From Streptomyces sp. NBC_00670 (GTDB lineage: Bacteria > Actinomycetota > Actinomycetes > Streptomycetales > Streptomycetaceae), in contig NZ_CP109017.1 in the NCBI RefSeq assembly GCF_036226765.1, positions 3,361,501-3,425,500 of the forward strand: a stretch of DNA of 64,000 nt, given 5' to 3'. Shown here in pieces: positions 43,691-52,218 of this stretch. The position numbers and the translations under genes are program-made. The notes beneath the pieces were generated by a model, which searched no databases, was not told the origin of the DNA, and worked only from the letters and a program-made list of their open reading frames with translations. The stretch's first letter is position 1. Each line of letters begins with the position of its first letter.

Positions 43691-44872
43691 TTGTCCGGTC
43701 CCCTCAGCGGTGTGCGCGTGCTCGACCTCTCCACGGTCCTGGCCGGCCCCCTGGCCTCCTCCCTGCTCGGCGAGTTCGGCGCGGAGGTGATCAAGATCGA
43801 GCAGCCCGGCACGGGCGACCCCGCACGCGGCTATCCGCCGCTGGAGGACGGCGAGTCCGCCGCCTGGGCGGTCGTCGGCCGCAACAAGAAGAGCGTGACC
43901 GTCGACCTGCACCACCCGGACGCCCCGGCGCTGGTCGGGCGGCTCGCGGCGACGGCCGACGTCGTGGTCACCAACTTCCGCCCCGCGACCCTGCGGCGGT
44001 TCTCGATCGACTTCGACGACCTCGTCGCCCACCGGCCCGACCTCGTGATGGTGCACGTCAGTGCCTTCGGCCGCACCGGCCCGTACGCGGACCGCCCCGG
44101 CTTCGCCCGCGTCGCCGAGGCCTTCGCCGGGCTGACCCACCGCACCGGCTTCCCCGACGGTCCGCCGGTCTTCTCGGGCTACCCGGTCGCCGACGGCGTC
44201 ACCGGCATCTACGCCGCCTTCGCGGCGATGCTCGCGCTGCGCGAACGCGACCGCACCGGCGAGCCGCAGCTCGCCGACATCGGCCTGTACGAGCCGCTGC
44301 TGCGGATGATGGAGGACTTCATCGTCGACTACGACGCGACCGGCGAGGTCCGCGAGCGCCAGGGCAACGAGAACCCCCACATCAGCCCCAACAACCTCTA
44401 CCGCACGCGGGACGGCCGCTGGCTGGCGCTGCCCGCCTCGACCGACCAGATGTGGCGCCGGCTGGTCACCGCCATGGACGCGCCGGACCTCGCTGCCCAC
44501 GACTCCATGACGGCACGGATCGCGCACCGCGCGGAGATCGAGGGCCGGGTGGCCGCGTTCGTGGCCGACCACGACCTGGCCGAGCTGACCAAGCTCCTGG
44601 ACGAGGCCGGGGTGGCCCACGGACCGGTGAACACCGCCGCCGACATCTGCGCCGACCCCCACATGCGGGCCCGCGGCTCGGTGGTCGAGGTGCGCGATCC
44701 GCGCGACGGCCGCACTCGCCTCGTCCAGGGGTCCGCCGGTAGGTTCTCCGGATTCGAGCAGACGATCGACCGCGGCGCCCCCCGCCTGGGCGAACACACC
44801 CGGTCCGTACTGCGGGACCTCGGTCTCGCCCCCTCCACCGTCGACGCGCTCGCCGACCGCGGCGTCATCTGA
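43691..44872 (+). CDS. CaiB/BaiF-family CoA-transferase
   Basis: The 393-residue family III CoA-transferase moves CoA between acyl groups. Seen are GVRVLDLSTVLAGPLASSLLGEFGAEVIKIEQPGTGDPAR (N-terminus), LVMVHVSAFGRTGPYADRPGFARVAEAFAGLTHRTG, the family catalytic Asp in QLADIGLYEP (residue about 197) and GPVNTAADICADPHMRARG. The TTG start at 43691 has GAAAGGAAG 8 bases upstream. It is followed 15 bp later by a MatC-like transporter, suggesting uptake and CoA activation of a dicarboxylate. Candidate substrates are malonate, succinate, itaconate or mesaconate; the sequence does not settle which. Confidence 0.88.
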   Translation: MSGPLSGVRVLDLSTVLAGPLASSLLGEFGAEVIKIEQPGTGDPARGYPPLEDGESAAWAVVGRNKKSVTVDLHHPDAPALVGRLAATADVVVTNFRPATLRRFSIDFDDLVAHRPDLVMVHVSAFGRTGPYADRPGFARVAEAFAGLTHRTGFPDGPPVFSGYPVADGVTGIYAAFAAMLALRERDRTGEPQLADIGLYEPLLRMMEDFIVDYDATGEVRERQGNENPHISPNNLYRTRDGRWLALPASTDQMWRRLVTAMDAPDLAAHDSMTARIAHRAEIEGRVAAFVADHDLAELTKLLDEAGVAHGPVNTAADICADPHMRARGSVVEVRDPRDGRTRLVQGSAGRFSGFEQTIDRGAPRLGEHTRSVLRDLGLAPSTVDALADRGVI

Positions 44873-44887
44873 GAGCGAGGAGTACCC

Positions 44888-46204
44888 ATGTCCATGGCAG
44901 ACGTCTCCGTCCTCGTGCTCGTCGCGCTCTTCGCGGCGACGCTCGTACCCCGGTTCAACCTGGGGCTCGCGGCCCTGCCCGCCGCCTTCCTCGTCGGCCT
45001 CGCGGCGGACCGCACCGCCGAGGAGGTGACGGCGTTCTTCCCGTCCGACTTCTTCGTCCTGATCGTCGGCATCACCGCGCTGTTCGCGGTCGCGCAGCTC
45101 AACGGCACCCTCGACTGGCTGCTCGACGGGATGCTCACGCTGGTCGGCGGGCGGGTGGTGCTGGTCGCGCTGGTCCCGTTCCTGATCGGCGCCGTGCTGA
45201 CCGCGATCGGCACGCTGCCGGCCGCCGCCACCGCGATCGTCGCGCCGATCGCGCTCGGGCTCGCCGCGCGGTACGGGATCTCGCCGCTGGTCGCGGCGGT
45301 CCTCGGCATCACCGGCATCATCAGCGGGCTCCTGTCGCCGCTGGCGGTCTACGGCACGACCGCGCGTCAGCTCGGCGACAAGCTGCGGCTCGGCCTGCCC
45401 GACTCGGCGCCGGTCGCCTTCTTCGCCGGCGGGCTGGTGGCCGGGGTCGTCGTCGCGACGGGGTGCCTGCTGGTGGGGCTGCGCACGGGCGCGGTGCCGA
45501 GAGGGCGGCTCGCGTCGGCCACGCCCCCGCTCACCCGGCCCGACGGTCCCGGCGCGCAGTCGACGGAGGCGGCCGACGCGGCGCGGGCCTCCGGGGGTGC
45601 CGGGCAGGGCTCCGCGTCGCCGAGGGCCGCCCGGCTCCTCACCCTCACCTGCCTGCTGGTCGTCGTCGTGCTCTCGGTCGGCTTCGACGTCAACATCGGT
45701 TATCTCGGGCTCACCGCGGCGGTCGTCCAGCAGCTCGCCCTGCGGCTGGACCCGGGCGAGATCGTCTCCCGCATCCCGTGGAACATCGTGCTGCTCATCG
45801 GGGGCCTGCTCACGTACGTCGGGCTGATGCAGGACATGGGCGCCTTCACCCGGATCAGCGATCTGCTGCGGGTGGACGGCTCGCCGATGCTGAGCCTGCT
45901 GGTGCTCTGCTACATCGCCGGTCTCACCTCGTTCGCGGCCAGCTCCATCGCCGTCTTCGCGACCACGATGCCGCTGGTCCCCGCGGTCGTCGCCGACGGC
46001 GCCTCACCCGTCGGCGCCGTCCTCGCGGTGGCGCTGGCGTCGATCCTGGTCGACATCAACCCGCTCGGCATCACCGGCGGCCTCATCCTCGGCGCCGCCG
46101 CCCCCGACGACCGGCCGCCGCTGTTCCGCCACCTGCTGACGTACGGCGTCGTCTCGGTGATCGTCGGCCCGGCGCTGGCGTGCGCGGCCTTCGGCTGGTG
46201 GTGA
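44888..46204 (+). CDS. MatC/SLC13-like dicarboxylate permease
   Basis: The 438-residue membrane protein has about 10-11 hydrophobic helices with a central soluble loop (about residues 200-245, Ala/Gly/Ser-rich). The N-terminus (VLVALFAATLVPRFNLGLAALPAAFLVGLA, then DFFVLIVGITALFAVAQLNGTLDWLL) matches the MatC_N pattern of malonate and dicarboxylate carriers, part of the ion-transporter superfamily. The TTXP-like motif in SIAVFATTMPLVP and a similar ATGTLPAAATAIVAP-like hairpin support that fold. ATG 44888 (GAGAGCGAGGAG upstream). It is co-transcribed with the CoA-transferase gene and controlled by LysR, by inference. Confidence 0.82.
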   Translation: MSMADVSVLVLVALFAATLVPRFNLGLAALPAAFLVGLAADRTAEEVTAFFPSDFFVLIVGITALFAVAQLNGTLDWLLDGMLTLVGGRVVLVALVPFLIGAVLTAIGTLPAAATAIVAPIALGLAARYGISPLVAAVLGITGIISGLLSPLAVYGTTARQLGDKLRLGLPDSAPVAFFAGGLVAGVVVATGCLLVGLRTGAVPRGRLASATPPLTRPDGPGAQSTEAADAARASGGAGQGSASPRAARLLTLTCLLVVVVLSVGFDVNIGYLGLTAAVVQQLALRLDPGEIVSRIPWNIVLLIGGLLTYVGLMQDMGAFTRISDLLRVDGSPMLSLLVLCYIAGLTSFAASSIAVFATTMPLVPAVVADGASPVGAVLAVALASILVDINPLGITGGLILGAAAPDDRPPLFRHLLTYGVVSVIVGPALACAAFGWW

Positions 46205-46219
46205 CGGAGGATCCGCGGC

Positions 46220-48259
46220 TCACCACGGCAGCGGGCGGCTGTGCAGCACGTCCAGGCGGGAGACCGCGCGGGTGAGGACGACGTAGAGGCGGTGCGGGCC
46301 GCGCGGTTCGGCCTCGGCGATCGCGGCCGGCTCGACGGCGACGACGTGGTCGTACTCCAGCCCTTTGACCGCGCCCGCCGGCACGACGACGACCGGGGCG
46401 GCCGGCTGTTCCGGGCCGGCCGCCCCGATGCCGGCGGCGGTGAGGACGGCCCGGAGGCGCGCGGCGTCACGCTCGGCGGCGATCACCCCGATCGACCCCT
46501 CGTGCGCGAGCGCCGCCCGGACCGCCCCGACCACCGCGCCGTCCAGTTCCTCGGCGCGCTCGACCCGGCGCACGGTCAGCTCGCCGTCCCGGCGCAGCGA
46601 CCGGGCCCGCGGCACGTCCACGTCGAGCCGGTCCAGCAGCCGGTTGGCCAGGCCGACGACGGCCTCGGGCACCCGGAAGCCGGTCGTCAGCGGGATCACG
46701 GCGGCGTCGGGCCGGTCCAGGTGGGCGAGGAGGGCCGGCCAGTCGCGCGCGGACCAGGGGGTGGTGCCCTGGGCGAGGTCGCCGAGGACGGTGAGCGAGC
46801 CGAAGGCGGCCCGCCGGGCGATCGCCCGGCACTCCATCGGCGAGAGGTCCTGCGCCTCGTCGACGACGACGTGGGCGTACCCCTCCGGGTGCTCGATCAG
46901 CCCGGCGAGCTCGTCGAGGAGGACGAGGTCGGCCGCCGACCAGCGCGCCGAGCGGTACGAGCGGGGTGGCCGGGGCCACCGGAGCGCCTTCTGTTCGCCG
47001 GCGTCAAGGAGCCCGTCGGCCGCCGCGGCGAGCGCCGCCTCGTCGCCGAACAGTTCCGCGAGCACCTCCTCCGGGCGCATCCGGGGCCACACCGTGTCGA
47101 CGTACGCGGTCACCGGACGGCAGTGCGCGACGCGCCGCAGCCAGGCGGCGCCGCGCGGTCCGGACCGCCGTTCGGCCCGCGCCCGTACGTGGTGCGCGAT
47201 CCGCGTGCGCACCCGCTCGCGCCCCACCGCGTACGGCGGCTCCTCGGCGCGTACGTCCGCCACGATCCCCCGCAGGGTCTCGCCGCGGACACGCCAGCGG
47301 TACGAGCCGTCCGGCACCGTCAGCTCCGTCGCGGCGTCCGCGCCCACCCGGGAGTACAGGGCCCGGCGCAGCACCTCCGCCGTCCGGGGGTCGTGCTTGA
47401 CGGCGGCGGCAGAGGCGTCGTCCTCGGCGGTGACCGGGTGCCGGGCGATCTCGTCGGCGAGCGTGGACTGGCGTACGCCGCTCTCGCCGAGGGCGGGGAG
47501 CACCTCGGCGATGTAGGAGAGGAAAGCGCGGTTGGGGCCGAGGACGAGCAGTCCGCCGCGGCGGATGCGCTGGGGGTGGGTGTAGAGGAGGTACGCGGCC
47601 CGGTGCAGCCCGACGGCGGTCTTGCCGGTGCCGGGGGCGCCCTGGACGCACAGGGTGGTGGACAGGCCGGCGCGGACGAGGTCGTCCTGTTCGGGCTGGA
47701 TGGTGGCGGCGATGTCCCGCATGGGGCCGAGCCGGGGCCGCTCGATCTCGTCGGTGAGGATCCGGCCGGGGCCGGCCGGGACCCCGCCGTCGAGCGGTTC
47801 GTCCTCGAACCCCGTCAGATCGGCGGAGTCCCCCCGGCTGCCGGGGGCCCAGCCGAAGCGGCGGCGGACCGCGACGCCCTGCGGGTCGGCGGCGCTCGCC
47901 TGGTAGAAGGCGCGCGAGACGGGGGCGCGCCAGTCGACGACGAGGGGCGGGGCGGCGGGGTGCTCGCAGAGGCGGAGGCGGCCGATGTGGTAGCGCTGCC
48001 CGGCGTGCTCCGGGGCGTCGGCGGCGAAGTCGAGCCGCCCGAAGAACAGCGGCCCCTCCGGGAGTTCCCGCAGGTCCCGGGCCTGCCCCCGGAGCTGCCT
48101 GCCGAGGACTTCGGCGTCGGCACCGGAGGCGGAGACGTCCGCCCCGACGACGACCTGCTCCTCGGCCCCGGCGACCATCGCGGCGAGCGCGGCGCGACAG
48201 GCGTCGTGGTGGGCGCGTTCGTGGCGGAGGGGGGCGGGCGGGGGCGCGGCGGAAGGCAT
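46220..48259 (-). CDS. HelD-like RNA polymerase-associated helicase (UvrD/Rep superfamily)
   Basis: The 679-residue protein has a coiled N-terminal region (about 1-75, shorter than in Bacillus HelD) and GPLFFGRLDF...HIGRLRL...VVDWRAPVSRAFY, typical of HelD. SF1 motifs follow: Walker A GAPGTGKT (about 220), Walker B VVVDEAQDLS, TTGFRVPEAV, and VKGLEYDHVVAVEP. The fold and size fit actinobacterial class II HelD, which dissociates stalled RNAP and can protect against rifamycin (HelR). A TetR gene lies upstream with a palindrome between them. I found no 19-bp rifamycin-associated element upstream. Plain DNA helicase remains the alternative. Confidence 0.83.
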   Translation of the reverse strand: MPSAAPPPAPLRHERAHHDACRAALAAMVAGAEEQVVVGADVSASGADAEVLGRQLRGQARDLRELPEGPLFFGRLDFAADAPEHAGQRYHIGRLRLCEHPAAPPLVVDWRAPVSRAFYQASAADPQGVAVRRRFGWAPGSRGDSADLTGFEDEPLDGGVPAGPGRILTDEIERPRLGPMRDIAATIQPEQDDLVRAGLSTTLCVQGAPGTGKTAVGLHRAAYLLYTHPQRIRRGGLLVLGPNRAFLSYIAEVLPALGESGVRQSTLADEIARHPVTAEDDASAAAVKHDPRTAEVLRRALYSRVGADAATELTVPDGSYRWRVRGETLRGIVADVRAEEPPYAVGRERVRTRIAHHVRARAERRSGPRGAAWLRRVAHCRPVTAYVDTVWPRMRPEEVLAELFGDEAALAAAADGLLDAGEQKALRWPRPPRSYRSARWSAADLVLLDELAGLIEHPEGYAHVVVDEAQDLSPMECRAIARRAAFGSLTVLGDLAQGTTPWSARDWPALLAHLDRPDAAVIPLTTGFRVPEAVVGLANRLLDRLDVDVPRARSLRRDGELTVRRVERAEELDGAVVGAVRAALAHEGSIGVIAAERDAARLRAVLTAAGIGAAGPEQPAAPVVVVPAGAVKGLEYDHVVAVEPAAIAEAEPRGPHRLYVVLTRAVSRLDVLHSRPLPW

Positions 48260-48281
48260 GCCCGCAGCCTACGCGAGATTC

Positions 48282-48296
48282 CGTTACCGAGTAACG
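48282..48296. promoter_or_regulatory. Palindrome between the TetR gene and the HelD-like gene
   Basis: CGTTAC-CGA-GTAACG has perfect 6-bp arms. It lies 23 bp upstream of the HelD-like start and 4 bp after the TetR stop. Its TTAC...GTAA form is common for TetR-family operators. Direct control of the helicase by the neighbouring TetR is inference. Confidence 0.6.
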
Positions 48297-48299
48297 TTT

Positions 48300-48950
48300 T
48301 TAACCGAGAAGCACGCCGTCGTCGAGCCGTGCGAACGCCCGCTCGGCCGCGGCGACAGCCTCCTCGTGGACGTCGTCCGCCCGCTCCCCCGCCGCCATCC
48401 GCCGCCAGTTCTCCAGCGCGAGGACCCGCTGCACGGCGATGATCTGGGCGGCGGCGAGCCGGGCGTCGAGTCCGCCGCCGAGCGCTTCGGCGAGCGCGGC
48501 CTCGGAGCGTTCCAGGTAGCCGTGGAGGCGGGCGGCGAGGGCGGGGGTGCCGTACAGGAGGCGGTGGAAGTCGAGGACGGCGGGGGCGTCGTTGAGCCCG
48601 GTGACGGGGTCGTGCCGGTCGAGGCCGTCGAGGAACCGGGCGCGCAGCGCGGCGACGGGCGTGGTGCCCCCGGCGCGGGCGGCGACGACCCGGGCCGGCT
48701 CCGTCTCGTGGTCGGCGAACCGGTGCAGGACCAGGTCCTCCTTGGTGGGGAAGTACCGGAACAGCGTCGGCTTGGAGATCTCCGCCGCGGCGGCCACCTC
48801 CGCGACGGACACGGCGTCGAACCCCCGCTCCAGGAACAACCCGATCGCGGTCTCGGACACCTCCCGGTACATCCGCAACCGCTTCCGCTCCCGCAGTCCG
48901 ACGACGCCCGCGGCACCGCCGTCCTCGCCCTCCGCGACCTTCTCCTTCAT
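48300..48950 (-). CDS. TetR-family transcriptional regulator
   Basis: The 216-residue protein has the TetR HTH (MYREVSETAIGLFLERGFDAVSVAEVAAAAEISKPTLFRYFPTKEDLVLHRFADHE, about residues 25-80) and a helical ligand domain with PVTGLNDAPAVLDFHRLLYGTPALAARL. The effector is unknown. The ATG at 48950 (MKEKVAEGED) is preferred to upstream in-frame codons. It uses TAA as stop, rare in this GC-rich DNA. It precedes the HelD-like gene on the same strand by 40 bp, with a palindrome between them, so it could control that gene. Confidence 0.88.
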   Translation of the reverse strand: MKEKVAEGEDGGAAGVVGLRERKRLRMYREVSETAIGLFLERGFDAVSVAEVAAAAEISKPTLFRYFPTKEDLVLHRFADHETEPARVVAARAGGTTPVAALRARFLDGLDRHDPVTGLNDAPAVLDFHRLLYGTPALAARLHGYLERSEAALAEALGGGLDARLAAAQIIAVQRVLALENWRRMAAGERADDVHEEAVAAAERAFARLDDGVLLG

Positions 48951-48978
48951 GCCGCCGAGCCTACGCAGCGAGCGGACC

Positions 48979-50079
48979 TCACCCGCGGGTCGCCCGGTCC
49001 AGTGCCGTGGCGATGCGTTCCGGGGAGGGCACGCCGGGGAGGCCGAGGGGCCGTTCGGCGGCGGTGAGGACGGCGTGCACACGGTGGGCCTCGCGGACGA
49101 GGATGCCGTCGTCGTGGCCGGAGGCGCCGGTGAGGAACTCGGTGGCCCGGACGACGTCCGTGAACACGGACTGGGCCCGCTTGAAGTCGAGCAGCTTCTC
49201 CAGGTCCTCCTCCCAGCCCTTGGTGCCGCCCTCCCAGGCGGTCCCGGCCCAGCGCTCCTCCATGACCTGGGCCCACCGCTTGGCGACGAGCCGGTGCTGC
49301 CAGCGCGGGTAGCGCATCAGGTAGAGGTGGGTGGCGAGGTCGTAGAGGGGGTCGCCGAACATCGCCAGCTCCCAGTCGATGGTCCACAGGTGGCCGCCCG
49401 CGTCCACGACGAAGTTCTCGCGGTGCAGGTCCGCGTGGAGCAGACAGAAGCGGCGCGGCCGCAGCCCGGCGACGCGTTCCCGCAGCACGGTGAAGCAGCC
49501 GTCGCCCACACCGAGGTCCGCGAAGAGGGTGCCGAGGCGCCGGCGGTTGTACCGGTAGACGCGCTCCTCGGCGAAGAGGACGAGCCGCTCCAGGAAGTCC
49601 GCGCAGTCGTGGTCGTCGGAGCGGTCCTCCGGGGTGCACCTCCGCTCCACGGGCAGGTCGTCGGGGGCGATGTCCGCCAACTGCTCGAACAGTGCGAAGA
49701 CCTGGTCGACGAGCGCGTCGGGAACCTGCTCCCCGGACGGGTGCAGGTCCCCGAGCGTCCGGCCCTCGATGAACTCCTGGAGAAACGTCTCGTCCGAGAC
49801 CGTGTAGACGCGGGGGATCGCGGCCCCGTCCACCCGCTCGCGCAGCGCGAGCAGCAGCCGCTCCTCGGACACGAAACAACGGCGGTCGAACCAGAGCAGG
49901 TTCTCCCGCGGCGACCGGCACTTGCCGCGCCCCGCGTCCCCGCCGGACACCGCCTCGGGCAGCGGGATCACATACGTCTCGTGGTGGTAGCCCTCCAGCG
50001 GCCCCTCGACCGCGTTCGGGTCGCCGCTCATCTCAGCGGCGCGGACCCGCGCGGGAGAGGAGTCACGTTCGGATGACAT
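48979..50079 (-). CDS. Aminoglycoside phosphotransferase (APH)-like kinase
   Basis: The 366-residue protein has a protein-kinase-like APH fold. The catalytic loop is FCLLHADLHRENFVVD (about residues 218-233) and the metal-binding loop is TIDWELAMFGDPLYDLATHLY. The N-terminal lobe shows GYHHETYVIPL and LQEFIEGRTLGDL. It would phosphorylate a hydroxyl of an antibiotic, sugar or lipid-like substrate; resistance is not implied, because most such genes are housekeeping or cryptic. It precedes the TetR gene on the same strand by 28 bp. The ATG at 50079 follows GAACG without a strong ribosome binding site. Confidence 0.83.
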   Translation of the reverse strand: MSSERDSSPARVRAAEMSGDPNAVEGPLEGYHHETYVIPLPEAVSGGDAGRGKCRSPRENLLWFDRRCFVSEERLLLALRERVDGAAIPRVYTVSDETFLQEFIEGRTLGDLHPSGEQVPDALVDQVFALFEQLADIAPDDLPVERRCTPEDRSDDHDCADFLERLVLFAEERVYRYNRRRLGTLFADLGVGDGCFTVLRERVAGLRPRRFCLLHADLHRENFVVDAGGHLWTIDWELAMFGDPLYDLATHLYLMRYPRWQHRLVAKRWAQVMEERWAGTAWEGGTKGWEEDLEKLLDFKRAQSVFTDVVRATEFLTGASGHDDGILVREAHRVHAVLTAAERPLGLPGVPSPERIATALDRATRG

Positions 50080-50245
50080 GGTTCGTCATTTCCTCGGGCT
50101 GAGTGCACACCAGTGGTGTGGAAGTGAAGCACGGTACTCCCCGTGAACGAGCATGCTGCCAGATGTCGTTGCCCAGGTGACACCTGACGTGCCAAGAGGG
50201 TGACGGGGCGAGCACACGTGCGGACGGCCCGAGAACGGTCGCCCC

Positions 50246-50980
50246 TCACAGCGACCGCAGGACGGCCAGTACCTGTTCCAGGGAGGCGACGACCGTGGTG
50301 GCGTCCGCGGCGCGCAGGGCCTTCTCCTTCTCGTCGTTGCGGGCGTAGCCCAGGAAGGGGACGCCCGCATGGGTGGCGGCCTGGGCGTCGGAGGGGCTGT
50401 CGCCGATCATCAGGGCGTCCTCGGGGGCCGCGCCGAGGGCGCCGAGGGCGCGGTTGAGGTGGTGCGGGTCCGGCTTGAGCTGGTGGAGTTCGTCCGTGCG
50501 GCCGTAGATGTGGGGGGCGAAGCAGCCGAGGAGGCCCCGGCCGCGGAGGTAGGCCGTCGCCGTGCGGGCGGAGTTGTTCGTGGTGACCGCGAGCCGTGCG
50601 CCGACCGCGGTCCAGGTGCGTATCACCGGGTCCGCGTACGGCGTCGGCCGCGCCCGGGGGACGGCGAGGAGCTCGTGGTGGGTCAGCAGCTCCTCCAGCG
50701 CCGTGACGAGGTCGCTGCCGGGGTGGCGTTCGTCGGCGGCCCGGAGGATCACGTGCGGGTCGTCGTCCCGCCGTTCCTCCTCGGTCAGCAGGTGGAGCAG
50801 GCCCTGCCCCTCCAGCCAGCCGCGCATCTCCCGGGCCACCTGCTCCGCCGGGTGCCCCGCGAAGAGCCTGCAGATCGGCCCGTCGAAGTCCCACAGCACG
50901 AAACGGGCACGGGTGACCAGTTCTCGGACGTTCTCGGTCTCTGCTGTCACCGGATCAGTCTGCGTCGTTTCAGGAGTCAC
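50246..50980 (-). CDS. devB: HAD-family phosphatase DevB
   Basis: The 244-residue HAD hydrolase carries motif I VLWDFDGPICRLF (catalytic Asp pair, about residues 25-37), motif II VTTNNSAR, motif III Lys in HQLKPDPHHL and motif IV MIGDSPSDAQAA. It resembles phosphoglycolate phosphatase-like enzymes. The GTG start at 50980 overlaps the devA stop in TAGTG, so the two are coupled. In S. coelicolor this pair is devA-devB (SCO4190-4191, from memory). The true substrate is unknown. Confidence 0.85.
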   Translation of the reverse strand: MTPETTQTDPVTAETENVRELVTRARFVLWDFDGPICRLFAGHPAEQVAREMRGWLEGQGLLHLLTEEERRDDDPHVILRAADERHPGSDLVTALEELLTHHELLAVPRARPTPYADPVIRTWTAVGARLAVTTNNSARTATAYLRGRGLLGCFAPHIYGRTDELHQLKPDPHHLNRALGALGAAPEDALMIGDSPSDAQAATHAGVPFLGYARNDEKEKALRAADATTVVASLEQVLAVLRSL

Positions 50981-51846
50981 TAGGAGAGTGTCAGGTCCGA
51001 CGTGATGGTTTCCCAGAGGGCGTCGAACCACTTCTGCGACTGGTCGACGAAGGCCGAGTCCCGGTGGCCGTTGCGTTTCTCGAAGGAGAAGAGGAGGGAC
51101 TGGGAGCCCAGGGCGTCGTACATCTCCAGGGTGCCGGACTCCATCTCCTCCTCGCGGCGGGTCAGCATGTAGTACGCGATCAGGGCCTCCGCGCCGTTGA
51201 GCAGGTACAGCTTCATGGGCGGGGTGAACGGCAGGGCGCGGAAGGTGACCTGGACGTCGATGTGGTGCGTGGCGCGCAGGGACAGCAGGTTGTGCTGGAG
51301 GACGTGGCCCTGGGAGTTGCGCTGGACCAGCCAGCGCCGGTGGACGGCGTCGTCCTCGCCGCGGCCGTCGACCGGGACCGGGAACGCCAGGTCGATCTTC
51401 CGGGACGGCAGCAGGATGCGCACGTCGATGGAGCGGGGGCGCAGCCGGCCCTCATGGATCATGCGGACCGGTTCGCCGAGCGCCACCATCAGCGTCTCGG
51501 CGGTCAGACAGGCCGCGTCCACCCGGACGTGCGGCGAGGAGAACGCCTCCACCAGGCGCGGGGCCAGGGCCACCATGGTCGGCCGGGGTTCGTCCCGGAC
51601 CGGCGCGGCCTCGGCTATGCGCGGCGGGCTGCCCTTGCTGACGTTGCTGAGCAGGCCGTCGTCCTGGAGCACGCGCAGGGCCTGGCGGACGGTGCCGCGC
51701 TCCACCCCGAACTCGCCGGCCAGCTCGGCCTGGGTGGGCAGCCGGTCGCCCGCCTTGAGCTCACCGGCGCGGATGCGCTCCCGCAACGCGTCGGCGATTT
51801 CCTGGGGCGAGCGCTTCTCGGCTCGCTCGGCTCTTTGCTGGGACAC
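50980..51846 (-). CDS. devA: GntR-family developmental regulator DevA
   Basis: The 288-residue protein has a GntR winged HTH (QEIADALRERIRAGELKAGDRLPTQAELAGEFGVERGTVRQALRVLQDDGLLSNVSKGSPP, about residues 12-72). A C-terminal ligand domain of the YtrA/DevA type follows, ending in FDALWETITSDLTLS. In S. coelicolor DevA is needed for normal aerial hyphae and spores and controls its own operon. The GTG at 51846 is one of two starts; a TTG at 51852 is two codons upstream. Upstream lies a 27-bp palindrome shared with devE in core sequence. The protein is about 65% alike to DevE by eye over the ligand domain. Confidence 0.88.
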   Translation of the reverse strand: MSQQRAERAEKRSPQEIADALRERIRAGELKAGDRLPTQAELAGEFGVERGTVRQALRVLQDDGLLSNVSKGSPPRIAEAAPVRDEPRPTMVALAPRLVEAFSSPHVRVDAACLTAETLMVALGEPVRMIHEGRLRPRSIDVRILLPSRKIDLAFPVPVDGRGEDDAVHRRWLVQRNSQGHVLQHNLLSLRATHHIDVQVTFRALPFTPPMKLYLLNGAEALIAYYMLTRREEEMESGTLEMYDALGSQSLLFSFEKRNGHRDSAFVDQSQKWFDALWETITSDLTLS

Positions 51847-51927
51847 GACCAAACGTTACAACTTTCCTCCATCTCGGACGAGTTGTTTGCGACTTGTTTT
51901 GAAGTAGCGACCAACTGGGAATATCTA

Positions 51928-51954
51928 CAACCAAGTTGGCAACCAACTTGGTTG
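51928..51954. promoter_or_regulatory. DevA-type operator upstream of devA
   Basis: Perfect 12-bp arms CAACCAAGTTGG and CCAACTTGGTTG flank CAA. The core AGTTGG-N3-CCAACT also occurs upstream of devE. It lies 82 bp from devA and 76 bp from the divergent small gene at 52030. Confidence 0.75.
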
Positions 51955-52029
51955 AGTTGGCGGAAGGCCTGGTTCCTCCGGCCTCCCCGGCACCCGCACC
52001 GCCCCGTCCGCCCTGAAGGGGGTGCCACC

Positions 52030-52218
52030 ATGCCCGTCCAGATCCTCCTGAGCACCGTGTTCACAGCCGGCCTCGAACAGTTCCTGCAGTGGCGGTACGG
52101 CCCGATGGGCCTCGTCGGGCTGGTGCTGCTCACCATCGGGATCAAGGCCAGGAACGCCACGTGCAGTTCGCTCGGCGTGGTCGTCCTCGCGCTGCTGATC
52201 ACCGGGCCGACGCTGTGA
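52030..52218 (+). CDS. Small membrane protein, 62 aa, between devA and devE
   Basis: The ATG at 52030 (GGGGTGCCACC before it) opens a 62-residue protein with two hydrophobic segments (ILLSTVFTAGLEQFLQW and LVGLVLLTIGIKARNATCSSLGVVVLALLITGPTL). It ends 20 bp inside the 3' end of the converging devE gene. Codon bias is good. It is divergent from devA across the devA operator, so DevA may also regulate it. The function is unknown. Confidence 0.6.
   Translation: MPVQILLSTVFTAGLEQFLQWRYGPMGLVGLVLLTIGIKARNATCSSLGVVVLALLITGPTL

Noticed and set aside
48260..48300. Rifamycin-associated element before the HelD-like gene
   Set aside because: The short gap contains only the TetR-type palindrome and no match to the 19-bp element.
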